Shown here one piece after another: positions 8,377 to 15,375 of a stretch of 64,000 bases of DNA. The position numbers and the translations under genes are program-made. The stretch is from MED-G20 sp038108155 (GTDB lineage: Bacteria; Bacteroidota; Bacteroidia; Flavobacteriales_D; Parvicellaceae), in assembly GCA_038108155.1 (NCBI GenBank), contig JAYNHP010000001.1, positions 69,033 to 133,032 of the forward strand, in the 5' to 3' direction. How positions within the stretch are numbered: position 1 is the first letter of the stretch; each line of letters starts with the position of its first letter. The notes beneath the pieces were generated by a model. The model had not been told where the DNA came from and did no database searches. It worked only from the letters and a program-made list of their open reading frames with translations.

Positions 8377-9183
8377 ATGAGAAATATTTATAAAACTTTT
8401 ACACTGTTTTTTATTTTAATATCAGTTTTTTCAAGTTGTAGTAAAAAAGGTTGTACTGACCCTATGAGTTTAGCTTACGATATTGAAGCATCTAAAGATG
8501 ATGGAAGCTGTACATATCCTGAAAATGTTAAAAAATCTTTAGTTCTTAAAGTGACAGCAACTTGGTGCCCTCCTTGTGGAGATTGGGGTGCAGAATATGT
8601 AAATAATATTTATAATGATTTTTCTGGCAATGCTGAAGTTATTTCGGTCCATGATGATTCTGATTTCGGAGTTGATATAGGCTATAATTTTATGTCAATT
8701 TTAAATCCAACTGGAGTACCCTCATTTTATTTAGGATTAGATCCTATGGGTAATTCTGGTTATGGAAATGTATCTGATTTGATATCTGCTGATCTTTCTA
8801 CTACCAATCAAGTCTCAATGGCAGTAGAACATTCAATTTTAGACGGAAATATGATTATTAGAGTTCAATCACAGTTAGAAAATCAATTTTCTGGGGACAA
8901 CTGTTATTTAGCTTTATATATTATGGAAGATGGCCAAGTTGCTCCTCAACAGGTAAGTGGTGTCGGAGAAGTTGTCGATTATGTTCATAATCATACGCTT
9001 CGTACAGAAGCAAATGGCTCGACCTTTGGGATGCCAATTACATTTGATGATGGAAAGAACCTTACAGAAGTTACAGCGGCTTTAGTTCCTGACCCTATTT
9101 GGAATCATGAAAATCTGTATGTTGTAGCTGTAATTTGGCATCAAAATAGTTCTAGTTATGATTTTATTAATCTTGCTAGATAA
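8377..9183 (+). CDS. Omp28-like lipoprotein with thioredoxin CPPC site, copy 1
   Basis: Exported lipoprotein: the signal peptide ends at a lipobox giving Cys21 (SVFSSC). Next comes a short cysteine-bearing segment (GCTDPMSLAYDIEASKDDGS, residues 25-44) of a kind common in Bacteroidota surface proteins. A thioredoxin-like fold then has TATWCPPCGDWG with Cys64 and Cys67, and a cis-proline loop at TGVPSFYLG. The C-terminal region resembles Omp28 family proteins. A redox role at the cell surface is plausible but not shown. The gene lies 11 bases after the kinase and is followed by a close paralogue. Confidence 0.7.
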   Translation: MRNIYKTFTLFFILISVFSSCSKKGCTDPMSLAYDIEASKDDGSCTYPENVKKSLVLKVTATWCPPCGDWGAEYVNNIYNDFSGNAEVISVHDDSDFGVDIGYNFMSILNPTGVPSFYLGLDPMGNSGYGNVSDLISADLSTTNQVSMAVEHSILDGNMIIRVQSQLENQFSGDNCYLALYIMEDGQVAPQQVSGVGEVVDYVHNHTLRTEANGSTFGMPITFDDGKNLTEVTAALVPDPIWNHENLYVVAVIWHQNSSSYDFINLAR

Positions 9184-9201
9184 CTCCTATTAAAAAAATA
9201 T

Positions 9202-10047
9202 TTGATGCTCATAAACTTGAGAAGTTCGGTTTTCTTTGTTTTTGTTTTTTTAACTACAATATCCTCCTGTAGAAAAAAAGGTTGTACAGATCCTATTAGC
9301 TTGGCTTACGATATTGAGGCTAGAAAAGATGACGGAAGTTGTACCTATCCCGAAAACGATAGAAAAACTCTTATATACTATTCAACTGGAATATGGTGTC
9401 AATATTGTGGAGATATAGGGAAATCTTTTGTAGATGATATTTCATCTAATTATCCCGATGTTCAAATTATTAGCTTGCACAAAAATGACGAACTCACTTC
9501 AAATGTAAGTTCATTAACTCAGTCCTATTTAGATTCTGTTAATGGGTTATTAGGCTGTCCTTATTTTTATTCAGGACTAAATAGTGTAATTAGTCCATCA
9601 AATAGTCCAAATAATTACAGTCAGCTAGCTAGTGCTATTGAAGATAATTTAAATTTATTCTCAGAAATAAATATGGACTTAGAATATTCTATAAATGGGA
9701 ATAGAATGAATATTAAAGTACAATCTAAATTGTCTAGCGAAAACCCAAATGATAATTATTATTTATCTGTTTATATTTTAGAAGATGGTGTTGTGAAAGA
9801 ACAAAACGTTGCTGGTAATTATAATCAAAATTTTATTCACAATAATGTACTGAGAAAAGAAGCATCAGATAATATAAATGTTTTTGGCTCATCATTAAAT
9901 TTTGATGTAAATGGGAATGATTTAACTTCATTTTATGATGTTCCTCTGGATTCTACCGGGGCGTGGAATTATAGCAATTTGTATGTTGTCGCTGTTGCCT
10001 GGCAAGAAAATGCATCTGACTACAGATTTGTGAATTTAGCTAGATGA
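9202..10047 (+). CDS. Omp28-like lipoprotein, copy 2 with CQYC site
   Basis: Tandem paralogue of the preceding gene. It shares the lipobox (Cys23), the GCTDPISLAYDIEARKDDGS segment and the closing motif LYVVAVAWQ near the C-terminus. The active-site pair is kept but changed to CQYC (Cys66, Cys69) in GIWCQYCGD, and the loop before the beta strand is longer. The differing dipeptide between the cysteines suggests a different redox potential from copy 1. It is convergent with the glycosyltransferase gene, with only six bases between the stops. Confidence 0.68.
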   Translation: MMLINLRSSVFFVFVFLTTISSCRKKGCTDPISLAYDIEARKDDGSCTYPENDRKTLIYYSTGIWCQYCGDIGKSFVDDISSNYPDVQIISLHKNDELTSNVSSLTQSYLDSVNGLLGCPYFYSGLNSVISPSNSPNNYSQLASAIEDNLNLFSEINMDLEYSINGNRMNIKVQSKLSSENPNDNYYLSVYILEDGVVKEQNVAGNYNQNFIHNNVLRKEASDNINVFGSSLNFDVNGNDLTSFYDVPLDSTGAWNYSNLYVVAVAWQENASDYRFVNLAR

Positions 10048-10053
10048 AATTTT

Positions 10054-11097
10054 TTATAAAATGACCTTTTTAAAAGCAGCTTCAAGTAGCTTTTTTTTTG
10101 TTTCAGATTTTGGTTGGATAAAATTAAACCTTGCTTTTTTAAGGTCGATTTTTCCTTGCTTTTGGTAGTAAATTGAATGTGTTTTAAGATGGTAATTGGC
10201 TAAATACTCTTGTTCTGTTTGCCCTGGTGTAGGTATGAAAAGAACTTTTTTTTGCATAATATAAAGATCCATTATACTGCTGTATCCAGACCTACATATA
10301 ACAAGCTCAGATATGGTTATTAATTCTTTAAAAGCAGTTGTTTCTAAATGTGGGTAAAAAGAAATCTTCCCAGATGATATTTCTTTTGTGTTTGTTTGTC
10401 CATTTATTATTGCGCAATGTTTATTAGTTTTAAGGAAACAATTTTGAATTTCATCTTCAAACATACTTCTTTGTGGTTCCGGTCCAGAGATAATTGCTAA
10501 ATATTTGTATTTATACTTTTTAGTTTTATTCACAGTTGTTTTAAACCTACTTAGTGGTCCAATAAAGGTTTTTTCTAAACTAGATTGAGATAGTTTGCCT
10601 GACAATAAAGAGTTTTTAAAATCAGGAACCCAACAGTAGTCAAACTTTTGAATAAATAGTATATTTATAAGGTTAACAATCTTCATTAAAAGTATGGGAC
10701 CATTAATTTTAAGTTGGTGAGTTATATATATGTTTATTGTTTTACTACTCCTAAAACCAAATCTATTGTCTGAAATAATTATATCCACATTTTGCTCAAG
10801 ACTTATTTTCTCCGCTATCTTTCTCTCACTATATATAGTTTTTATAAATTTTGGAATTTGTTTTATTAACACCCATTTTTGGTTTTCGTTTTTACTGTAA
10901 TAAGGTTTGTAGCCTTGAATTTCAATATGTTTAATTTTTGAAAATTCTTTTTTATAAATATTGTAGGATATTTTATTTCCACATGTTATTACTTCATGAC
11001 CTCTTTCTTGCAGAATTTTTATAATGGGAATGGTTCTAGATATATGACCTAAACCCCAGTCTAGAGGAGCAATTAATATTTTTTTTTTCTTCTTCAG
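10054..11097 (-). CDS. MurG-like (GT28-type) glycosyltransferase, apparent CTG start
   Basis: About 347 residues. The N-terminus reads KKKKKILIAPLDWGLGHI, followed by SRTIPIIKILQERGHEV, the classic nucleotide-sugar transferase N-domain. The C-domain has ISGPEPQRSMFE and RSGYSSIMDLYIMQKKVLFIPTPGQTEQEYLA, as in GT28 C-terminal domains. The frame is open back to a TAA at 11103-11101, and no ATG, GTG or TTG lies between that stop and ILIAPLDWGLGH. The best start is CTG at 11097, whose last two bases overlap the TGA of engB (CTGA), as in coupled ATGA pairs. A GTG at 10872 would remove the whole N-terminal fold and is rejected. The acceptor is unknown; cell-surface glycan or glycolipid is likely. 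Confidence 0.72.
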   Translation of the reverse strand: MKKKKKILIAPLDWGLGHISRTIPIIKILQERGHEVITCGNKISYNIYKKEFSKIKHIEIQGYKPYYSKNENQKWVLIKQIPKFIKTIYSERKIAEKISLEQNVDIIISDNRFGFRSSKTINIYITHQLKINGPILLMKIVNLINILFIQKFDYCWVPDFKNSLLSGKLSQSSLEKTFIGPLSRFKTTVNKTKKYKYKYLAIISGPEPQRSMFEDEIQNCFLKTNKHCAIINGQTNTKEISSGKISFYPHLETTAFKELITISELVICRSGYSSIMDLYIMQKKVLFIPTPGQTEQEYLANYHLKTHSIYYQKQGKIDLKKARFNFIQPKSETKKKLLEAAFKKVIL

Positions 11098-11696
11098 GAT
11101 TTAAATAGAATATTGTGTTCGTTAATAAATTCCTTAATATCTTCAAGTCCTGTTTTTTTTGTTGAAGAAGTTGTAAAATTTACTGGAAAGGATTCCCATT
11201 CTTTTAATAAGAAGTTTTTATAATTATTTGTGTTTTCTACAATCTCAACTTTCTTAAGTTTATCTGCTTTGGTAAAGCATATTACAAACGGTATTTTTTT
11301 TACTGCACAATACTCCATAAATTCAAGATCAATTCTTTGAGGAGGTACTCTAAGATCAATTAACATAAATAGGCAAACCAAGTTTTTTCTGTTTTCTAAA
11401 TACTTGAGTGTAAAGCTTTGAAATTCTTCTCTTATTTTTTTTGAAATTTTAGCATATCCATATCCGGGTAAATCAGCCAGATAGAAGTTATTATTTATCA
11501 AGAAATGGTTGATTAATTGTGTTTTTCCTGGCTTTCCGGATGTTTTTGCTAGTTTTTTACTATTTGTAAGTGCATTTATTAACGAGGATTTTCCAACATT
11601 GGATCTTCCAATAAATGCATATTCTGGTAGATTTGGTTTTGGACATTTTTTCCAGTCAGAATTACTACACAGGAAATTAGATTTATTAATTTCCAT
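11094..11696 (-). CDS. engB: Ribosome biogenesis GTP-binding protein EngB/YsxC
   Basis: Small GTPase needed for assembly of the large ribosomal subunit. The G motifs are clear: P-loop GRSNVGKSS near residue 31, G3 DLPGYGYA near residue 75, G4 TKADKL near residue 143 and G5-like TSSTKKTG near residue 176. The length of 200 residues is typical. It lies five bases after the acyltransferase gene and overlaps the start of the glycosyltransferase. Confidence 0.93.
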   Translation of the reverse strand: MEINKSNFLCSNSDWKKCPKPNLPEYAFIGRSNVGKSSLINALTNSKKLAKTSGKPGKTQLINHFLINNNFYLADLPGYGYAKISKKIREEFQSFTLKYLENRKNLVCLFMLIDLRVPPQRIDLEFMEYCAVKKIPFVICFTKADKLKKVEIVENTNNYKNFLLKEWESFPVNFTTSSTKKTGLEDIKEFINEHNILFKS

Positions 11697-11701
11697 ATTT
11701 G

Positions 11702-12634
11702 TTATTTTAATTTTTTATAAGTCTTTATGTGTCTGTCCTTCTTCTCTGGATAAATATCATCAATTGATATAAGAATTCCAGTTTCTTCTACATCTCCAAA
11801 TTTTGAATTCATTGCTGTTCCAAATGTTTTCATAGAAGATGAAAGATTCATATATGCAGCAATTAAAGGGGGTAAAGAGCAATTTAATTCTTTGAGCTTT
11901 TTTGTCAATATCTTATAGGATTCCTTATAGTCTAATTCTTTTATTTGTTCAATAAAATAGTTTATATCGTGGTTTAATTCTAATGGTTGTTTTGCGGATA
12001 TCCATTGATCTTTGTCTTTGAAAAAGTGGTTCATAAAACCTAGTATTAAATCTCTTCCTTTTTTATCAAAATCTAAATACATGGTTACTTTCCCAAAAAA
12101 ATATTTTATTTCTGGATGGTCTACTACCAAAGCCCCTAGTCCGTCCCATAAGTTATCAAGAGAAAATATGGCTTTTCTGTTTCCAGAACTTGGCTGGTAT
12201 TCAGGTTGAACAAATGATCTGCCTAATTCAATTGTTAATCCCAGTATTTTGGAGTAGAAATCACTGCTAAAATCAAATAAATTATTGGTAGCTGTATTAT
12301 TGTACTTTGAAGAATTAATAACATCATTTCCTAGCATAAATCTGTATCCTCCTATGATCTTTTTTTCTTCAGGGTCCCAAACTATAAGTTGTTTGTAATA
12401 AGCTTCTTCTCTAGTATCAAATTCATCTAAATCATATGATTTTCCTGTCCCCCCACCTGCATTTCTAAAACTAATTTCTCTAAGTCTGCCAATCTCCAAA
12501 GTCGTATTTGGTTGGTTGTGGTAATCTACTATGTATATATCATGATTACAATAATTGGTTTTTCTTACAAAAGTGTCTTTGTTTATTTCTTGTTCAAGAA
12601 CAGAAGTTGATATAGGATTAATAATTTTTTTCAT
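11702..12634 (-). CDS. OlsB/GlsB-family N-acyltransferase
   Basis: Member of the ornithine-acyl-ACP N-acyltransferase (GNAT-like) family. Seen in the sequence: RLREISFRNAGGGTGKSYDLDEFD near residue 50, then IIGGYRFMLG, IELGRSFVQPEYQ and LWDGLGALVVDHPEIKYFFGKV, the order of conserved blocks in this family. In Bacteroides, GlsB adds a 3-hydroxy fatty acid to glycine and GlsA adds a second acyl chain, making glycine lipids. The gene immediately upstream (12618-13477) is a GlsA-like O-acyltransferase that overlaps it by 17 bases, so a glycine- or ornithine-lipid pathway is likely. The amino-acid substrate cannot be read from the sequence. Confidence 0.75.
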   Translation of the reverse strand: MKKIINPISTSVLEQEINKDTFVRKTNYCNHDIYIVDYHNQPNTTLEIGRLREISFRNAGGGTGKSYDLDEFDTREEAYYKQLIVWDPEEKKIIGGYRFMLGNDVINSSKYNNTATNNLFDFSSDFYSKILGLTIELGRSFVQPEYQPSSGNRKAIFSLDNLWDGLGALVVDHPEIKYFFGKVTMYLDFDKKGRDLILGFMNHFFKDKDQWISAKQPLELNHDINYFIEQIKELDYKESYKILTKKLKELNCSLPPLIAAYMNLSSSMKTFGTAMNSKFGDVEETGILISIDDIYPEKKDRHIKTYKKLK

Positions 12635-13477
12635 TTTTTATTGATTCTATAAATTCAAGATTAATATTGTTTTTTATATTATATACATAATTTTTAATTA
12701 CTTGGGCCCATTCTGAATCATTTTTTTTATTGTCCAGAAATTTTGGCTCTATGAGTTTGCCCATTGTTATTTCAATAGTATTTCCTTTTTGTTTAAACAT
12801 TTCATCTACAAGAAAAAACATTTCAAGATTTATTTTTATGCCTAATAAGCTTCTCCATTTAGCAATTTTATAAAACCTATTTGAGTTTTGCCCACTAATA
12901 TAAATTGGATAAATTGGTTTGTTGTATTTTTTGGCTTTTGTTACAAACGTTTTTCTCCACTCTAGATCTTGTACAATTCCCCTTTTTCTTCTCGAAACTA
13001 ATCCAGATGGAAAAATCACAATACATTTATCAGATGCAAATAATTCTTCAAGTCTTAAAATATTTTCTCTTGAGTTTAAACCATGCTTATTAATAGGTAT
13101 AAAGTAAGGCNNNNNNNNNNAAGAATATCATTTACTAAAAACTTAATGTCTTTTCTGTATTTTCCTATTTCATTAATAAGTGCTAGTCCATCTAGACCTC
13201 CAAGTGGGTGATTTGCTACTATAACAACCCCTCTTTTTCTTGGAATTTTCTCTAGCCCATAATTACTTGACATTACTTGAAGTTCCTTTAAGCCACCACT
13301 TATAAAATCAAGCTGTTCTTTTCCATATAAATTTTTAAGAATATTATTTATGTCACTCTCATGAAGTAAGGATTTGATTTTTCTTAACAAAAACTTTGGC
13401 ATTAGCTTAAAAAACCTAGGACTTTTTTCTTCGATTACTTTACCTATGTCAACTTTTTTTTGAACACTCATCCTCAA
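12618..13477 (-). CDS. PlsC-like O-acyltransferase (GlsA/OlsA-like), interrupted by assembly gap
   Basis: One gene read across the N run at 13111-13120. Upstream of the gap: VVIVANHPLGGLDGLALINE, carrying the acyltransferase HPLGGLD motif, ending at FLVNDIL. Downstream of the gap the frame resumes with PYFIPINKHGLNSRENILRL, then CIVIFPSGLVSRRKRG (the third acyltransferase block, FPSG) and PIYPIYISGQNSNRFYK. The 10 N do not preserve frame, so the true gap length differs; roughly ten residues are missing. The start may be ATG at 13477 or ATG two codons on. Overlap with the N-acyltransferase implies that they act together in aminolipid synthesis, probably at the inner membrane. Confidence 0.78.
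13111..13120. other. Assembly gap (10 N)
   Basis: Ten unresolved bases inside the PlsC-like acyltransferase gene. The coding frames on the two sides are not in register across exactly ten bases, so the number is a placeholder. Confidence 0.99.
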
Positions 13478-13538
13478 AATATTATTTCATTTTAAAGTTA
13501 GCAAATTGTTGATAGACTATCGTTAAAAAAAATTAATA

Positions 13539-13553
13539 CCCACATTTTACCAC
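13539..13553 (-). promoter_or_regulatory. MraZ-box-like repeat facing the acyltransferase gene
   Basis: On the minus strand the sequence reads GTGGT, AAAAT, GTGGG: two TGGN units with a 10-base period, like the pair on the plus strand at 13647-13661 but imperfect. It lies between the divergent acyltransferase and mraZ genes. Confidence 0.3.
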
Positions 13554-13625
13554 CTACATTTTAAAACTTTTAACAGATTAAAATTCAATTATATTGAAAC
13601 ATATTTTGTAATTAATCGTAAAAAG

Positions 13626-13634
13626 TTATCCACA
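13626..13634 (+). promoter_or_regulatory. Consensus DnaA box upstream of mraZ
   Basis: TTATCCACA is a perfect match to the DnaA 9-mer. It lies 13 bases ahead of the MraZ boxes and 56 bases before the mraZ start. I saw no cluster of further boxes, so this does not look like an origin. At this base composition about one perfect match per window is expected by chance. Confidence 0.35.
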
Positions 13635-13646
13635 AAGTTATATAAG

Positions 13647-13661
13647 TGGGAAAAAGTGGGT
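13647..13661 (+). promoter_or_regulatory. MraZ operator (two TGGG boxes, 10-base period)
   Basis: TGGGA (13647) and TGGGT (13657) are separated by five bases, matching the TGGGN-N5-TGGGN direct repeats to which MraZ binds at its own promoter in E. coli. A TAGATTTA (13672-13679) just downstream resembles a -7 element and would put the transcript start only a few bases before the TTG of mraZ, so MraZ bound here would block the promoter. Confidence 0.6.
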
Positions 13662-13689
13662 AAATTATTATTAGATTTACATTTAAAAT

Positions 13690-14157
13690 TTGAGTCAATT
13701 GTCAGGATTTATAGGAGAATACTATTGTAAGCTAGATGTTAAAGGAAGAATGTTAATTCCTTCTGACGTTAGAAAACAATTATCTCCTATTGATCAAGAA
13801 CAGTTTGTTATTTCAAGAGGAGTTGATGACTGCCTTTCCATGTATACCTCTTCGGAGTGGTCGGTGGTTATGAGCAAATTGAGAAAGCTCAATAGGTTTA
13901 AATCTAAGGATAGGAAATTTGCTCGTATGTTTCAAAAAGGTGCTACTAAAATTACTGTTGATAGTAATGGTAGGCTGCTGCTTCCTAAAGGTTTACTAGG
14001 TTGGGCTGGGATTAAAAAAGAACTAGTTATTGTTGCAAATGTTGATTTGTGGGAATTATGGGATAAAAAGACCTATGAATCCATGATGAAAGATGACTGG
14101 GAAGGTTTTGATCAATTGGCTCACGAAGTTATGGGGGAGTCAGCGGATGAAAGTTGA
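13690..14157 (+). CDS. mraZ: Transcriptional regulator MraZ
   Basis: First gene of the division and cell-wall cluster. It is an AbrB-like DNA-binding protein that represses its own operon. Two SpoVT/AbrB repeats are visible: FIGEYYCKLDVKGRMLIPSD (residues 7-26) and ATKITVDSNGRLLLPKGLLG (about residues 85-104), each with the KGR or NGR turn. At 155 residues it is of normal length. It has a TTG start at 13690; a second TTG three codons on is also possible. It overlaps rsmH by 11 bases. Confidence 0.93.
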   Translation: MSQLSGFIGEYYCKLDVKGRMLIPSDVRKQLSPIDQEQFVISRGVDDCLSMYTSSEWSVVMSKLRKLNRFKSKDRKFARMFQKGATKITVDSNGRLLLPKGLLGWAGIKKELVIVANVDLWELWDKKTYESMMKDDWEGFDQLAHEVMGESADES

Positions 14158-15061
14158 TCAATATCATATACCAGTTCTTTTAAACGAAGCCACTCAGGCT
14201 TTAATCTCTGATCTTTCTGGTTTTTATGTTGATGTCACTTTTGGTGGAGGAGGTCATTCTAGGGCAATTCTTGATAAGATTGATAATGGAAAGCTATTGG
14301 CTTTTGACCAAGATTCTGACGCTTCTGTAAATCATATAACTGATGATAGATTTTCATTGGTTAGACAAAACTTTAGAAATATTCAAAATGTATTGGAAGC
14401 TTTTGGTCATGGTGTCCCGGTTGGCATCCTAGCAGATTTAGGGGTTTCTTCATTTCAGTTTGATAATCCGGAGAGAGGGTTCTCTTTTCGATTTGATCAA
14501 AGATTAGATATGAGAATGAATAAAGATGCAGTACTCGATGCATGTGATTTACTAAACACTTATGATGAAGGCCAGCTTGAAAAAATTTTCTCTCAGTTCG
14601 GTGATTTTAAGGCTGTAGAGTCTAAAAGGATTTCATCAAATATCATAGAGGCAAGAGCTAATAACAAATTAACTACCACTCAAGATTTAGTTTCATGTAT
14701 TGAGTTTTTAGTGCCTCAGAAAGTAAAAAATCAATTTTTAGCAAGAGTTTTTCAGTCCATAAGGATTGAAGTTAATCAGGAATTAAATGCCTTAGTTGAG
14801 TTTTTAAATCAGTTGCCAGAAGTTCTAAAAAATGAAGGAGTCGTTTCAATCATTACTTACCATTCCTTAGAGGATAGACTGGTTAAAAACTTCTTCAAAA
14901 CAGGCAATTGTAATGGGGATTTAGAAAAAGATTTTTTTGGAAATATTTCTAAGCCGTTTGATTTGGTGAATAAAAAACCCATTGTTCCCGGTGATGCTGA
15001 AATAAAATTAAATCCAAGAGCTAGAAGTGCAAAATTAAGAATTGCAAAAAAAAGAAAATGA
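14147..15061 (+). CDS. rsmH: 16S rRNA (cytosine1402-N4)-methyltransferase RsmH
   Basis: Methylates C1402 in the decoding centre of 16S rRNA. The start is ATG at 14147 (MKVDQYHIPVLLNEA), matching the family N-terminus HxPVLLxE; an earlier in-frame ATG at 14093 lies deep inside mraZ and is rejected. The SAM-binding region DVTFGGGGHSRAIL, the PERGFSFRFDQRLDMRM block and the C-terminal HSLEDRLVKNFF block are all present. It is 304 residues, as expected, and overlaps ftsL by four bases (ATGA). Confidence 0.95.
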   Translation: MKVDQYHIPVLLNEATQALISDLSGFYVDVTFGGGGHSRAILDKIDNGKLLAFDQDSDASVNHITDDRFSLVRQNFRNIQNVLEAFGHGVPVGILADLGVSSFQFDNPERGFSFRFDQRLDMRMNKDAVLDACDLLNTYDEGQLEKIFSQFGDFKAVESKRISSNIIEARANNKLTTTQDLVSCIEFLVPQKVKNQFLARVFQSIRIEVNQELNALVEFLNQLPEVLKNEGVVSIITYHSLEDRLVKNFFKTGNCNGDLEKDFFGNISKPFDLVNKKPIVPGDAEIKLNPRARSAKLRIAKKRK

Positions 15062-15375
15062 CAGTTTTTAAAGAAATATTTTCTGGAGATCTTTTCAAAA
15101 AAGGAATGGTGATTAACAATACTCCTTTTTTGGTTTATGTAACATTTTTAATGGTTCTCTATGTTGCTTATGGATACCATGTAGATGGAGTAGTCTTAGA
15201 GATTTCTAAAAAAAGTAAGACTGGGGAAAAGTTATACTCTGAGTTACAATCTGCCTTGGAGTTATACGATAAGGAAAGTCTTCAAAGCAAGGTAGTAAAA
15301 GAGACTGAAAAATGGGGTTTATATGAGTCAGTAGATCCACCTCTAATTATTCACAATAAGAATTCTGAAAAATGA
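15058..15375 (+). CDS. ftsL: FtsL-like division protein
   Basis: Small bitopic protein between rsmH and ftsI, the fixed position of the Bacteroidota FtsL family. Residues about 22-42 form one transmembrane helix (FLVYVTFLMVLYVAYGYHV). The periplasmic part begins with a short heptad-like stretch (LYSELQSALELYDKES) suited to pairing with a FtsB-like partner. It is predicted to help recruit and activate FtsI and FtsW. Length is 105 residues. Confidence 0.8.
   Translation: MTVFKEIFSGDLFKKGMVINNTPFLVYVTFLMVLYVAYGYHVDGVVLEISKKSKTGEKLYSELQSALELYDKESLQSKVVKETEKWGLYESVDPPLIIHNKNSEK

Noticed and set aside
10054..10872. Shorter glycosyltransferase starting at GTG 10872
   Set aside because: The frame is open and conserved for another 75 codons upstream, including the N-terminal ILIAPLDWGLGH motif.
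12905..13107. Two short plus-strand frames opposite the acyltransferase
   Set aside because: Antisense to conserved coding sequence next to the gap; composition is not protein-like.
13076..13477. Two separate acyltransferase genes around 13110
   Set aside because: The break is the run of N; both sides carry consecutive parts of one PlsC-like protein.
13478..13689. Replication origin at the DnaA box
   Set aside because: Only one consensus box was found and no dnaA or dnaN gene lies nearby.
14093..14146. Earlier ATG for rsmH
   Set aside because: The extra 18 residues lie inside mraZ and are not part of the family N-terminus.
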